Positions 32,682-46,200 are shown, numbered from the stretch's first letter. The stretch: 64,000 bases of DNA from Bolinopsis microptera (GCF_026151205.1 NC_087074.1:17892712-17956711); one strand, 5' to 3'. Numbers and translations are program-made. Notes: a model not told the origin generated them from the sequence alone.

Positions 32682-35600
32682 GAAATTGAGGGTCAAGAAA
32701 TTGCAGATAAAAGTAAGTTTTCCAAGAGGTCCTCATTCAAGAAGTCAAAGCATAAGACTATTGAACCTATTCCTGTTGTTAAAGAAAATGAAAGTAACGG
32801 GGAAGCTGAAATTGTTGCTTCCAAGAAAGAACTGTCTTCTATATATTCATACAGGTTTGATTGTTGATAATTTTTGTTGATGATTTTATTTCATAGAATG
32901 CCTACAGAACATAATCGAATTTTCTTTAGCTGTCCAAATAATACTTCCTTCAAGAAAAAACCTGAAATCCGGGGGTGGCTTTTCCTATTATTTAAAAAAC
33001 AGAAACCTGTATATGGTCAATTTATCTCAAGAGCACTCAAAGCTACAAACAATCTTTGCGCAAAATAACCGTTTTTAGCCATAATCGGACATTTGAGATT
33101 TTTAGGAAATCATAAGAAAACAATCAAATAAAACATTTTTGCACACATTATCAAATTCTTTCAGGAATGAGGAAAACCTTCTCATCAAACACCGACCAGG
33201 CAAGAGGTCTGTAACATTCAGCAGTGACCCAGTAAGGATTGAATATGCAGCACCTAGGACATTTACCCGTCACTACATTAAGTCTAACCACAAAAAGAAG
33301 AAAGATACTATCCATAGTGAAGGACTGATCATGCTTATGAATAACCCAGAAGTCTTACAACGCCTTGATCAGGATGCTGCAAAACCTGCTAAACCAGCTG
33401 ACCAATCAACTCCTGATTCAGATCTAAGCCTCAAGCCTAACTTGAATGATCAAATAAAGATAAGCTTCTTTAAACCTCCTATTGCTGGTAGTTACGTTCC
33501 CTTATCCTCAATTAAAGATGGTAGTGATGGTGAAAGCAATTCTAGTGAAGAGAGTAGTGAGGAAAATGTTTATGTTGTGGGTCAGTCAGAGCATGACGAG
33601 GAATGTTTGAACATTCTTAGCAATGGTCTTGACGACGATGATGAAGAAGATGATAGCTTCTTTAGTAAATCAAATCCATTAAAAGAGACAAACATTGATG
33701 ATGTTATTTTCAGTGCAAAAATGACAGAGGTCATTGAAAAATCCTCTCCCAGAAAATTCAAAGAAACAAGTCTGATTGAGCTTCCTGCTCCCCCGCCTCC
33801 TGCTCCCCTGCCTCTGGAACTTGCACCTGAACATGATCCTTCACTTGATCATGTACCACCTACTGCTGAAGAATCAGAGGAATCAGAGGAATCGTCCATG
33901 GGATCTGTTGACAGTGGCATACACGAAACTGGAACAGATCATGATAGCCCTGCAGAGGAACGCTTGCCAACAGTTTCTACTAAACCAATACCACCGCCAA
34001 AACCATCCACCTCTGCAGGTGAACTGCCCAAAAACAGTGTTGAAAAGTCTTCGCCTGATGAAATGTCTGCTTCAACCAAGCCAACCATTGCACTCAAGCC
34101 TAAACCACAAGTCACCCTACGGCACCAATTGACAACTAAGGAACAAGTTGTCACCAAACCCCAAGTTGTTGCTAAACCTCAGGTTGTTGCCCCTAAACCA
34201 CAGGTTGTTGCTAAACCGCAGGTTGGTGCAGCTAAACCCCAAGTTGTTGCTAAACCGCAGGTTGTTGCTAAACCACAGGTTGTTGCTAAACCGCAGGTTG
34301 GTGCAGCTAAACCACAGGTTGTTGCTAAACCGCAGGTTGTTGCTAAACCACAACTTCATGTTCCTGCTCAGCCAAGGTGGCAGCGCCCAATTCCTACCCT
34401 GTCCAAACCATTGCAGCAAGTGTCACCTCAACCTATACAAGTAGAACAGGAAGAAGAAACTGATTCAGGAAGTGAAGAATCTGAAACTAGCAGTATTAGC
34501 AGTGATGATAGACCACCCTCACCTGATGGGCACGAAATGACCTACCTCCAGTACGATGAAGAGCCTATGCTACCCAAATACAAAAAAGATATCCAAATTG
34601 AGAAAATAGAGGAAGCTCTAAAAATCGGTCAACCTCCTAATTCTGATAACAATTCCCCTGTTCAAAACAGTGGACCCACACCTCCTAGTGATTTGCAGAT
34701 GAGAGATGAGTTTGCTCCTATATTGAGACCAAAGGCCCCAACACCAGAAATTCCCAGAACGTCTCTCGAAAATTTCTTTGGTCCCAATTCAGATGGCTCT
34801 GTCAGGGATAGCAGACGTGACAGCAAACGAGATAGTCAACTATTAGAAAGACATGAAATGGAACAAAAACAACTGAGGGAACTACAGAAGCTAAAGCAAA
34901 TAGAAGAGCAACAACTGAAAGACCTTAAGATGCAGCAAGAGATAGAAAAACAGAAACTTGTAGCTATTCAGGCTCAACAACACATCCAAAGGCAGATGGA
35001 TATAAAGAGACAGCAAGAATTGCAACTACAGATTGAAAGAGAACAACTCCAAGAGTTGCAAAGGCACAGGGAATTACAGCAGATCCAAGAAATGCAAAGG
35101 TTGGAACTCATCAAAATTCAAGAAGAAGAAAGGAGGCGCGAAGTTGAAGCCCAACGTGAATACCAACGCCAGGTGGAAGAACAGAAACAAATGGACACAA
35201 AACTTAATTTGGACAGGGAGAGGGTCGAACAAGATCGCCAAGCTGAATTAGAAAGACATAGAACAGATGAATTAGAAAAACAGAAACAACTAGACCTCAT
35301 CAAACAAATTGAAGCTGAAAAACAGAGACAGTTTGAGAAAGACAGGCAATGGCAATTAGAAGCTGAAAACTCGAAATATGCGCATCAAGCACAGCAAAGT
35401 GCACAGCTAAATGCTGATTTCGAGGACATAGACAGCCTGTTGGAGGGTCTAATGGAGCTAGATCCTATCATCAGTCAACAGAAACACAATCAGCAGCAAC
35501 GACTTCAGCAATTTGGTGGGTAGTTATAGTGTTTACTTTCATTAAAAAACTTTATCTAGCTAAAATTGTTCAGGAACAATTAAATCATATCTGTAATAAT

Positions 35601-36298
35601 CTTCTTTTTCTTTATAAGAAGTCAGGATAGGAATTCCTGGTTCAACATAATGTGATTTCAATAGGGCCTCAAAATGATGTTAACATTGTCCTTATTCATA
35701 TAGGAAACAACTTTATCACGTACTCTAAAGTTAAGCTCCGTCATAATAATATAATATACTTGAAGCGAAAATATACGTCTCTCGGGCGATTCCGTTATTA
35801 GTATTTAAATCTATAGGTAAATAGGTACTGAAATTCTCTCATTAATTAATTAATTAATTAATTACTTACTAATTAGTACTTCAGTAATAATAATTAAATA
35901 TGTTAATCTTGTTCCACCTGACCCTTGTTCCTTCAGAGGCGGAGTTAATTAGAAGTCGACAGCGTGAGGAAAAAAATAAGAGGGTAAGAGAGGAGGAGGA
36001 AGCGCGTGGACTGCAAAAAGAAAAAGAGCGCATTGAGAACTCTAAACTGGAAAATCAGCGCATATCTGCAGAAGATGCAGAGAAGAAGAAACTATCTGAT
36101 CTGGAGGCCCTCAGAGAGCGCAAGAGGAAAATGAGAGAAATGTCATTGGACGAAGTGTTAAAGTTGCAAAAGGAGAAGAAGAAAGGTTCTCCCACCCCTT
36201 CAATCCGATCTGAGAGTATTTCCTACGCTAGCTTGAAAAGGAACTCTAATGAATCACTTCACAGTGTTTCTGCTAGTGAGTTGACTTTACGTTTTTAA
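32682..36298 (+). CDS. Coiled-coil, proline-rich protein with PP1-docking-like motif (5' end missing)
   Basis: I do not recognise the family. Exons are 32682-32854, 33165-35515 and 35937 to 36275 or 36298. All have GT-AG borders and matching phases. The first visible exon starts after an AG acceptor, so the start lies upstream. The protein has a basic N-terminal part and then GKRSVTFSSDPVRIEYA, where RSVTF fits a PP1 RVxF docking motif. Acidic Ser-rich segments follow, then a Pro-rich region with about 10 KPQVVA-type repeats (34140-34350). Next is a long Glu/Gln/Lys/Arg coiled coil (34840-35390), an acidic motif (DFEDIDSLLEGLMELD), and a second coiled coil in the last exon. At 36275 a strong donor (GTGAGT) competes with a stop at 36296-36298. 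It may continue into the exons at 43254-49310, but the phase does not join directly. Confidence 0.75.
35545..35780 (+). repeat. Dispersed 235-bp repeat, copy 1
   Basis: Nearly identical to 39892-40129 over about 235 bp (from AACTTTATCTAGCTAAAATT to GCGAAAATATACGTCT). It sits in an intron of the coiled-coil gene. The second copy lies upstream of a reverse-transcriptase remnant, so both probably derive from the same non-LTR family. Confidence 0.8.
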
Positions 36299-36380
36299 AA
36301 CAGGGGGGGGGGGGGGGGCAGGGGGCATAATCAGAGTGCAAACTTGTTGGAGGCCAAATTGAACTGCTTATATTATAATA

Positions 36381-37015
36381 CTAGTGTAACCCGGCCTACG
36401 GCCGGGATTTCACTGCCGCAGTTAAAAAGGGTAGGAGTAATTACCCGCTGAGTCAAAACCCGGATTAGGCGAGCAATTCTATTCGGAGTGCCCTCACGTA
36501 TCCAATAGTATGCTTAAAAGATAGTAATTCTTAATCAATAATCAATAGAAATTAACCCTTAACACCATGCACCACACCAGCCTATCATATTTGTGAACAT
36601 GCATTACATTGTCGTATGAAAGTATGAACTCTCTCTACAGTCCAAACAGACCGTTTGAGCACTCCCTCCCCTAATAAGTTTATAGTATTATATGACCATG
36701 TAATATATACGCCATGTAATATATACGCTACATATGCAGAGAGAGAGAGAGCTAGCCCCGTAACTCTTGCCGTTCTTCTCAAGCCATTTTATGTAACATA
36801 TTTTGTGGTACAAAACCATCAATTAAACCACTTACCACCGGCCGATTTTTATAAAATTTGCTTATTGGCTTCGTCAGAGTTTTGTCGGCACTATACCGAA
36901 AAAACCAGTCCCGTAACTATTACCGTTTTTTTTGTATAACCGTTCGGAAATTACACACAGACACACACACAGACACACACACAGACACACACACATTCTG
37001 GTGTTATTAAGTTGA
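36381..37015 (-). mobile_element. Non-autonomous Helitron, tandem copy 1
   Basis: Read on the minus strand it starts TCAACTTAATAAC, contains a (GT)n block, and ends in the hairpin CCCGGCCGTAGGCCGGG, then TTACA and CTAG, followed by host T. These are the diagnostic Helitron termini (5'-TC, 3' hairpin, CTRR, A/T insertion). It abuts copy 2 without spacer. A G-homopolymer (36302-36319) lies just outside. Confidence 0.8.
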
Positions 37016-37297
37016 CTAGTGTAACCCGGCCTTCGGCCGGGATTTCACTGCCGCAGTTAAAAAGGGTAGGAGTAATTACCCGCTGAGTCAAAACCCGGAT
37101 TAGGCGAGCAATTCTATTCGGAGTGCCCTCACGTATCCAATAGTATGCTTAAAAGATAGTAATTCTTAATCAATATTCAATAGAAATTAACCCTTAACAC
37201 CATGCACACACCAGCCTATCATATTTGTAACCGTCGAACACAGACACAACACAGGACACACCACACAACACACACCATTCTGGTGTTATTAAGTTGA
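37016..37297 (-). mobile_element. Non-autonomous Helitron, tandem copy 2 (internally deleted)
   Basis: It has the same CTAG-end with hairpin (CCCGGCCGAAGGCCGGG on the minus strand) and the same TC-end as copy 1. The middle third is missing. It is joined head-to-tail to both neighbours. Confidence 0.8.
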
Positions 37298-37878
37298 CTA
37301 GTGTAACCCGGCCTCGGCCGGGATTTCACTGCCGCAGTTAAAAAGGGTAGGAGTAATTACCCGCTGAGTCAAAACCCGGATTAGGCGAGCAATTCTATTC
37401 GGAGTGCCCTCACGTATCCAATAGTATGCTTAAAAGATAGTAATTCTTAATCAATAATCAATAGAAATTAACCCTTAACACCATGCACCACACCAGCCTA
37501 TCATATTTGTGAACATGCATTACATTGTCGTATGAAAGTATGAACTCTCTCTACAGTCCAAACAGACCGTTTGAGCACTCCCTCCCCTAATAAGTTTATA
37601 GTATTATATGACCATGTAATATATACGCCATGTAATATATACGCTACATAATATTATGCAGAGAGAGAGAGAGCTAGCCCCGTAACTCTTGCCGTTCTTC
37701 TCAAGCCATTTTATGTAACATATTTTGTGGTACAAAACCATCAATTAAACCATTTACCACCGGCCGATTTTTATAAAATTTGCTTATTGGCTTCGTCAGA
37801 GTTTTGTCGGCACTATACCGAAAAAACCAGTCCCGTAACTCTTACCGTTTTTTTTGTATAACCGTTCGGAAATTTCAA

Positions 37879-37923
<45 letters not shown>

Positions 37924-37946
37924 TTTCTTGGTATTATGAAGGTTGA
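37298..37946 (-). mobile_element. Non-autonomous Helitron, tandem copy 3
   Basis: Full-length relative of copy 1. The far end on the minus strand is TCAACCTTCATAATACC, preceded by host A (plus T at 37947). With copy 1 this places the three-copy array between host A and T, as expected for one Helitron integration of a concatemer. A long (CA)n run lies near the TC-end. Confidence 0.8.
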
Positions 37947-39891
37947 TACATAATATTATTGAAAGGATTTCCTGGTCATCTTTCCTTAAACTATCGATAT
38001 CTTCGCTTCACTTTCCCACAAATGAATTTAAACACTATATTGCCCTAAATCTAATAATCCATACGACCCCACTCCTGAGTGAAGATTGTGATATAATGTG
38101 ATAATGTGATATGATGTTGTTATGTGATGTGGTATTGTGGTGTAGGTCTTACAGGTCAGTAACAACATCCCCGTAACCTGACCCTCAAATATCCTCTCCG
38201 CCTCCAGGTGGTTTTAATTATATCATTCCCTAACTTGGCCCACAGCCAGACTCTGTGTAGTGTACAACTTGGCACACAGCCAGACTCTGTGTAGTGTACT
38301 ACTTGGCAGACAGCCAGACTCTGTGTAGTGTACAACTTGGCACACAGCCAGACTCTGTGTAGTGTACAACTTGGCACACAGCCAGACTCTGTGTAGTGTA
38401 CAACTTGGCACACAGCCAGACTCTGTGTAGTGTATAACTTGGCACACAGCCAGACTCTGTGTAGTGTGCAACTTGGCACACAGCCAGACTCTGTGTAGTG
38501 TACAACGTGGCACACAGCCAGACTCTGTGTAGTGTACAACTTGGCACACAGCCAGACTCTGTGTAGTGTACACTTGGTACTAGTGTCTGCAACTTGTTAT
38601 ACTTTTAACACATTAAAGAGCTCTTTATAGCTGACAAGCATTGAACAATGAAGAGGTGAGAGTAGTCATTAATACAACAATGTACATTAGTAAAAATGTA
38701 GTAACTACTAACCAGTAATGTGTAAAATGTGATGTTCTACCTCTGTCAACCTGTCTAATATGTTTAATATTAATTATCCAATTAGTCCAATAACTGAAAG
38801 AGGAGCAGAAATATCAAATATGTTTGTAACAGTGTTTATAGTGACTACAATTGAACTAAGTGTCGAAATAAGTAAATCATGCTGTTTCCTTACCTAGGGT
38901 AGTAGGTTATTACGTTATTAGGGCCTTTTTCATATAATATCTAGCAGCCAGATAACAAACTGTCCTGTAATGTTAACGAACTAAGATGGGGGGCCGGGGG
39001 GCTAGATGAACCATGTAAGATGGGGGGGAGGCTAGGTGAACCATGTTAGGTCTTGTGGTACCAAACTTAGAGACCTTGCCATGAAAAGGAACAGTTACAT
39101 ATTAATTGTTTAAATACTTAGAATACTTTGACTTAAAACTTAGCTACATTTATAACATTCTCTTTACAAACCACCTCACACCAGTAAAACCATCCTCCGT
39201 TAACTACGTCACTCTACCCATTGTGTTTGCAGTAATGTCTACACTCCAGGATGCATTACATGTGTGGTATGTGTGGTATGTGCGGTGCTGAGCTGCTCCA
39301 TTTCCTGGGTCAGTGCACGTCATAGAAGAGGGTTACCTGGCAACCAACTGCCATGGTTACTATGGTTACTACACTACTGGAGTAGTTAGTACTTACTGGA
39401 CTATTATTCTGATTAAAAGAATGTGTCTATCTGGGAATTCCTATACACAAGGAACTAATCTAATACACCTTAACTATGCTCCTTAGATTGCACTGAAATA
39501 TTGCACTGAAATATTGCACTGAAATATTGCACTGTCATATTGCACTGTAATCGGCTGTTGATTACGAGAATAAACTACATAGCAGCAAGACTTTAAAACC
39601 CGAATCTTTAGATATATATAATATATAGTTTTAATACTTTCAACACTACTATATAACAAATAATTTGAGGATGACTGTAAAGGTACATTTTACCGACATT
39701 TGAAGTCAAGGCGTTGTTTTACTGACAGTTGTGGCTGACTAACAATATATATATAAATATATGTAATATCTGTAATAATATATTTTAAAAAATAATAATT
39801 ACGTTATGTTGCATAACTATCACTAGTCTTAGTGATCCCCGCTCTAGGATGACATAATGATTAACAGCTAATATCATTCTTCTGGGAAGAA
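37947..39891. repeat. Intronic or intergenic stretch with a 34-bp minisatellite
   Basis: Positions 38234-38575 hold about 10 copies of a 34-bp unit around CACACAGCCAGACTCTGTG. Because 34 is not a multiple of 3, all minus-strand frames look open, but they are not genes. At 39485-39545 ATTGCACTGAAAT recurs four times. No exon was recognised in the remainder. Confidence 0.75.
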
Positions 39892-40129
39892 AAAAAAACT
39901 TTATCTAGCTAAAATTGTTCAGGAACAATTAAATCATATCTGTAATAATCTTCTTTTTCTTTATAAAAAGTCAGGATAGGAATTCCTGGTTCAGCATAAT
40001 GTGATTTCAATAGGGCCTCAAAATGATGTTAACATTGTCCTTATTCATATAGGAAACAACTTTATCACGTACTCTAAAGTTAAGCTCCGTCATAATAATA
40101 TAATATACTTGAAGCGAAAATATACGTCT
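39892..40129 (+). repeat. Dispersed 235-bp repeat, copy 2
   Basis: Matches 35545-35780 almost base for base. It leads directly into the minisatellite and reverse-transcriptase remnant that follow, so it likely belongs to that element. Confidence 0.8.
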
Positions 40130-40162
40130 TCTGGGAGTTTAAATCGTCACTTCAATTTCACA

Positions 40163-40470
40163 GTAAAGACGATGTCACAGTTAAGACAATGTCACAGTTA
40201 AGACAATGTCACAGTTAAGACAATGTCACAGTTAAGACAATGTCACAGTTAAGACAATGTCACACTTAAGACAATGTCACAGTTAAGACAATGTCACAGT
40301 TAAGACAATGTCACAGTTAAGACAATGTCACAGTTAAGACAATGTCACAGTTAAGACAATGTCACAGTTAAGACAATGTCACAGTTAAGACAATGTCACA
40401 GTTAAGACAATGTTACAGTTAAGATAATGTCACAGTTAAGACAATGTCACAGTTAAGACAATGTCACAGA
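40163..40470 (+). repeat. 17-bp minisatellite inside a retroelement remnant
   Basis: About 18 copies of CACAGTTAAGACAATGT. It separates the 235-bp repeat from the reverse-transcriptase tail and seems to have expanded from the element's own sequence. Confidence 0.85.
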
Positions 40471-40500
40471 CAATAACTTAAAACTATTCGATTTATTGGG

Positions 40501-41133
40501 GTGATGTACAGGATAAAACATAAATTGCCAATGAAGGCCCGTTTACAGATTTTCCAAAATTTTGTTCAGTCCCATTTAAACTTCTGCTCACTTGTATGGG
40601 GATTTGCTTCAAAATCTCTTATAGAATCTCTTTTTGCTAAACAAAAACAAGGTATTAGGGCAGTTATGGCCGGAAATGTGAACTACTACTACAAGGACGG
40701 AAAACTGCCAGAGCACACAAAACTAGCATTTAAAGAACACGAGGTCTTAACCTTTCAAGGGGTTATCGTTAAAAACGCACTTATTTTAATGCACAAAGTT
40801 CGAAATATGTCTAGTTTGTTACCTAAATCGATTTCAGAACTTTTCCCTCCTAACACACCCAAACAAGGAACGACACACGAACAAAACTTAGACTGGTTAT
40901 CAATTTACTCACAGACTGACCTGAGATCTAGCATCTTTTATAAAGGCCCAATGCTCGCTATTTCAGAGCATAACACTCGCATTACATGCCCATCCAGTAT
41001 ATTTTCTATCAACATATATAAGAATTCGTGAAAAAAAGTACTACTAGACTTGCTAAGTGCTGGCTGCAACGACGAATGGCCACCATTTTTACTCCACAAC
41101 CTACCCGGATTACGTAAATCACAAAGAACATAG
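40501..41133 (+). pseudogene. Non-LTR retrotransposon reverse-transcriptase C-terminus, truncated
   Basis: A 176-codon open frame (to 41031) resembles the region after the reverse-transcriptase catalytic core of CR1/jockey-like elements (LPMKARLQIFQNFVQSHLNF, then SLVWG, then AKQKQGIRAVMAG). The catalytic motifs are absent. After a stop at about 41031 further element-like codons continue in another frame (LLDLLSAGCNDEWPPFLL). It is a dead fragment. Confidence 0.75.
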
Positions 41134-43253
41134 TCAATAATCACTCAAAACCAAACTCATACAGCTCAAATTAAACAATCTGAATCAGGACAACATTTCA
41201 AACCACCTGCCATTCTAACAGCACATTCCTTATTTCACTGCCACATAGCGCATATCTACACTGATAACACACCTAATTGCGGTGAGGCAGCATCATAAAG
41301 TTACTAATATCAAATATGTCTGCAGATCAGGGCCAGTCGACTCGACCAATAAAATTTTAATTGAATAGTTTTAATAGATAACATTACAATTATAATCTGC
41401 GTGCCCCTCGGGGATGAATATTTAACTTATTTCAATTATATATTACTTTTGAGTAAACATTGGCTGGTACTACGGACCAGTCCCCCAATCAATCAATCAT
41501 TCGTAATATTGATATGACGTAAAGGTGGTCACCCTAATAAGCTGTAATATATGTATTAATATAATTACTTTATAATTATATTAATAACACTAGTATTAAT
41601 ATAATTACACTGAAACATTATAACCTACTCCTTCATCATGAAATGATGAAGTGTGTGATAACTCGCTTATAAAGAGCATGGAATGAACGTCGAACTATAT
41701 AATAGATATTATATAGTGGTACAGCTGTATGATATGACACATTCTTTGCAAGCATCACTTTCATTGAGCTAATCATATGACTGACTGCTTGATGAATTAT
41801 CCGTACAGATGCTGTGAAGTTAAGTAATTCCAGGCAATGTTGAACAATCTGTCAGGACACGTGTTAGTCCGCCCCCCACCCCCCCCCCCCCCCCCCCCGG
41901 CGGCAAACTGAACATAACATAAAACTGAATAAGGGATTTTGAGTAGAGTTGCAAGTGAGTTACTAAAGATACTACACATGCAGTGCTGTTGCAATCTCCC
42001 CTAGAGATTTAAGGTGATGACACATTGAACAACATTTAACATTTAGCTTCTGCTGCCTATAGAATATACTGCTAGGGAGGTGAGGTATGTTTTGTGCACG
42101 TGACAGGAGTTAACCAATCAGCTTTAACAAACACCTGTCACATGTGTAAGTGCTGCTTTGCCAGCAGAATCCACATATATTACTATAACCTTAATCCTTA
42201 CATCACAGAATCAGTATCATTACCTTGTTCCTAAAAAATATTTACAATCCAGCCTGAATTCTTTGCGAACAATTTTGTTCGTGAAACTTTTTTCTGAGAA
42301 ACCAACAAACACGGGTGACAACCACCCACGGCATACTTTACTTGGGTGCTTTACTTGTAGCTAATGTCTCTCCTGAACTACTGATTGGTAAGGTGTTGCC
42401 CATAAGGAACCCCCACCCCCCAATGGAACAGTACATGATTGTCATTATATAATGTGTTCAAATATTCCACCTCTATATTTTAATTAGGAGAGTTAAAATT
42501 AAAATATTCTGACCTGTGAACCAATCTGGAAGCTTTATAATACCTTAGTAAGTGGCGACTCAGCTGTGTTGTACTCTTTTCAAATGAGCTAATGAAGTAC
42601 CGTCTACCTCACACAGTAGTTGTCATGGTTACCTGTGTAGTTGTCATGGTAACCACAGTAGCCTTTATTACTTAGTTAAATACCTTACACTGCCCTAGTT
42701 AACATTGTGTTATGATATGTTATAGTGGGTCTAGTGACAGTGGTGTTATAATAATAGGTGTTTAGTACTTCAGTATCTTATGTGTTATTATGCGTATTCT
42801 AAAAATCTGCACTGTATTTTAAACAAATTGTTTCTAAATTGTTCCTAAAGTTACAATCTTGTAAGATTGAGCCACAAGTGGAACACAAGTGGAACACAAG
42901 TGGACATTTCCTCAATATTGTACATTTTGATTTTAACGTAAACCGTTATCAGGTTTAGATAGAGCTAGTACAGGGCCGCGTAACCAAGGTAACCAGATGA
43001 TAGCACCAATATCCCTGCTACATGAGATAATAAACCCCTACACTCAAACTGTACAGGTCAGTGTTCATATTTGTTTGTTATTATACTAGAATACAAATAA
43101 CTAGATGTATAGCTTTTTAGGTGTTAGCGCATACTACAGAATATGAATTAGAAATAAAATAAAATCGAGGACCGAAAACTAAAATTTTAGATAAAGTTGT
43201 ATGATTACTATTTAAAATGTTCCTTGTTCGTTCTAACTGTTCTCATTATCCAG
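41134..43253. other. Non-coding stretch with homopolymer
   Basis: No recognisable exon. A C-run of about 20 bases lies near 41877-41898. AT-rich sequence and short duplications (ACAAGTGGA near 42880-42905) are present. It is probably intron if the flanking proline-rich exons form one gene. Confidence 0.5.
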
Positions 43254-46200
43254 GAAGAACCTGCAGAATCATCTCGTTCACTACCGGTTATAGTAGACAA
43301 CCTGTTGGTGACCTCACCTGATCTACCACCCAGAACCGATCTAGGGAACAGCAAACCATCCTCCTCTCCTAACACAACTTTAAACAGGACAGACACTCCA
43401 CTCCATCTAGCTGATATAAAGACAAAGTTAGAGCCTTGCAGCGCTACTCCTAGACCCCCAATTGATAACGCTTCCCCCAACTCGCTAGTAGACCCTTATA
43501 TAGTTACTGCTAAGATAGAATCTTACCCTGGCTCACAGCATGTAACTCCTGCATGGTCTCCCAATACAGTTAAGGTATGTTTTAGTTAATTACATTATTA
43601 GTTCAAATGGTTCGCACCTTAATTCAATATACTGTCTGAAATATTGTTTTTTGTGTAGAAGTGTATAGAATAGATCAATGACTATAATGTTATGTGAATA
43701 TGTTGAATGTTTTGTCCTTATGTGGCCAAGGAAACAAAGTTATATTCAGCTTAGTCACGATATTACAGTATTAAATCTTTTAAATTTCCATTTTACTACT
43801 TTCTGTTTAAACGACTCACTACTTGTCATAAAAAGCGAGTGAAATGTCGTAATTAATTTGATTTTTAACCCGATACTAGTCAAGATATTTCAAGGTTTGT
43901 TACGTGCGCGTTTAACTTGTGACATGCTGGTCGTTTTCAGATACCTTAGTTCCCAAAATTTTGTGTGCCATTATATTGAGCACAATTTATTTGAGCCCGA
44001 AAAATTTGGGCAGAAAATTTGAACTCATTTGGGCGACCGAAAATTTGGGCACAAATTCTTCGAAAAATGAACGATTTTCCACTAAAATTTCAGTTAGATA
44101 TTTGCCTTAGTTCATTATTATTCCTTACTATTCCAGTCATTTTGCTTTAAATTTTAAGCATGTAGGTGGTAGTCTGAGTTGTTTCACATTATGAAATTTA
44201 CGATCTGCCCAGTAACTACTAAAAAAATACAGTGATGATGGCACAGTACAAATGATAGATTATATACAATAGTGATATTTAGTCTCTCAATCAGATAGTT
44301 TAGTCTACTTACACGCAGCATATCTTATCATACCCCCTTTCACATACAATTATCATTATGACGCCTCACCCAGATGGTCGAAAGGTTGGGAAGAAAATTA
44401 GAAGGTTTACATCAATGATCTATCAAACTAAGCGACACATACGCTTAGCTTTGGGTGAAAAACAAAGGTGTACATAATTGTGTGTAGCGAACTACTGTAA
44501 ACCCGGACAAAGGTCAAGTCTAATTTTAATTAACCAGACATTCATTTAAAATATAAGCCTTTTTACTTGGTCAAGCCATGAATGACAGATTAGAAAACTA
44601 AAATTTCAAATATTATTTCACTTGGATATGAAGAAAAGCCATCTTTCTATATATAGATTTCAGGGCCACAGGCCAAATGCCAAAAGTTTGGTTAGCAAAA
44701 ATTTAGCAGACGGAAAAGATTTATGCAATTAATTTGGCCTGCAAAAAAATTTGGGCGAGAGGCCCGCTCAAATTTTTTGTCGCCCAAATTTTTGGGAATT
44801 AAGGTAGTTGCTGCGCTCTTCGTTAACAAATGGGGCCAAAAACTCAATACATATTTTTCCACTAGCAGAATATGACGTAACTGTAATAAAAGGATTATCG
44901 CAGCACTTCTGTTATCCTCCTACGCGCGCCACTGCGCGGCTCGACCCACGAGATTTAGCTGTTTTGTCACATTTTCTTGATCTATTAAAAAGTTCCAAGC
45001 TAATTTCACGACAGGGAGGCATGTACGTCATGAAATTTACTGTACACGCATGCCAACATGATCAGGTGGCTAATATTGTTCACTACGTTGACGGTCCATT
45101 AATGTGGCTCTTGCTATATGTTGGTTCAGACGAATTAATTATCATATAATCAAGTTTATTTTTTAGTTTAGTACGCTGTCATCTGGTCACACAAAATGCA
45201 ACTTATATTGCAATACCATTGTTCCATTAGTTGTATGTCAAAATTATGTCATTGTAATTTTACATGGCTGTAATTTTGCAACGCTTAATTTCTATATGCA
45301 CTACTAGAACCCGTGGTCGAAAGCTTTTTGTTCGAGGAAATTAAACAATCAGTTATGATTTAATCTTCTCTTCATCCTCTAGCTTTGTACTGTAGTATGG
45401 ATTTTATTTGATCATGACGACAAAGTTTGTAAGGTTTCAGATCCCCTTAACCTGGGGGACCCCAAGGCTATTATGTTCATCTTATAAAGATCGGCGGAAA
45501 TGACAGGCTGAGCGCCGCCCAGGTAAGATTCCCTAAACGATACTTCTACCGCATCGAAAAATATCAATCACACCCAAAGTATGACATAGTGATATCGTGA
45601 GTGTAAACGATGAGCTATTTATGAGGTATCATCGTATAAAGCATTGCAACACGCGTTGCTAGTCTGTTCTTGCTCGTGCAATCTCTTGCTAAGCAACGAC
45701 GCCCAGGATAACCTTTGAAGAAATTAACGCCATTATTCAAACGTTTATTTTACCTCACTTCCGACGTTAATTATAGAAATCTAAAGCCTTAATCAAAATT
45801 CAACCCTGCTAAAAATCGCGAGGTTTCAACTCCATGGCGAGCTGAAATTGGTGACATAGAAGAGTAGGTTTTTGGTCGATTTTCTGTGTGTTTTTTTTTT
45901 CTATGCCCCTGTTGCCGGGGTGATTTCGTCAAGTTTAAAATATAACATAGATACGGAATCCGAATACTTACAACCTTGTCGTCATTGTCAAATAAAATCC
46001 ATACTTTCTACAGTTATAACAGCTACAGTGTCAGTATAACGAGCTATACTAGACGATGAAAAGATTATATAATTATATTAAAACATAACTGATTTATAAA
46101 ACTTCCTCGAACTAGCGGGTTTCTAGTAATATATGATTATTAATTGAATTTTCAATTAAAATTAAAATAATCATGGTAAAATGCTGACAATATTCAACTA

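Noticed and set aside
33939-34419. Minus-strand ORFs opposite the proline-rich region
   Set aside because: Antisense shadows of the KPQVVA repeat. The plus strand has consistent splice phases.
38156-38592. Three overlapping minus-strand ORFs with CVPSCTLHRVWL-type repeats
   Set aside because: A 34-bp repeat lacking stops opens all three frames. There are no splice sites or family resemblance.
44808-45149. 113-codon plus-strand ORF
   Set aside because: It looks protein-like in places but matches no family I know, has no splice context and lies among mobile elements in a probable intron. Not supported as a gene.
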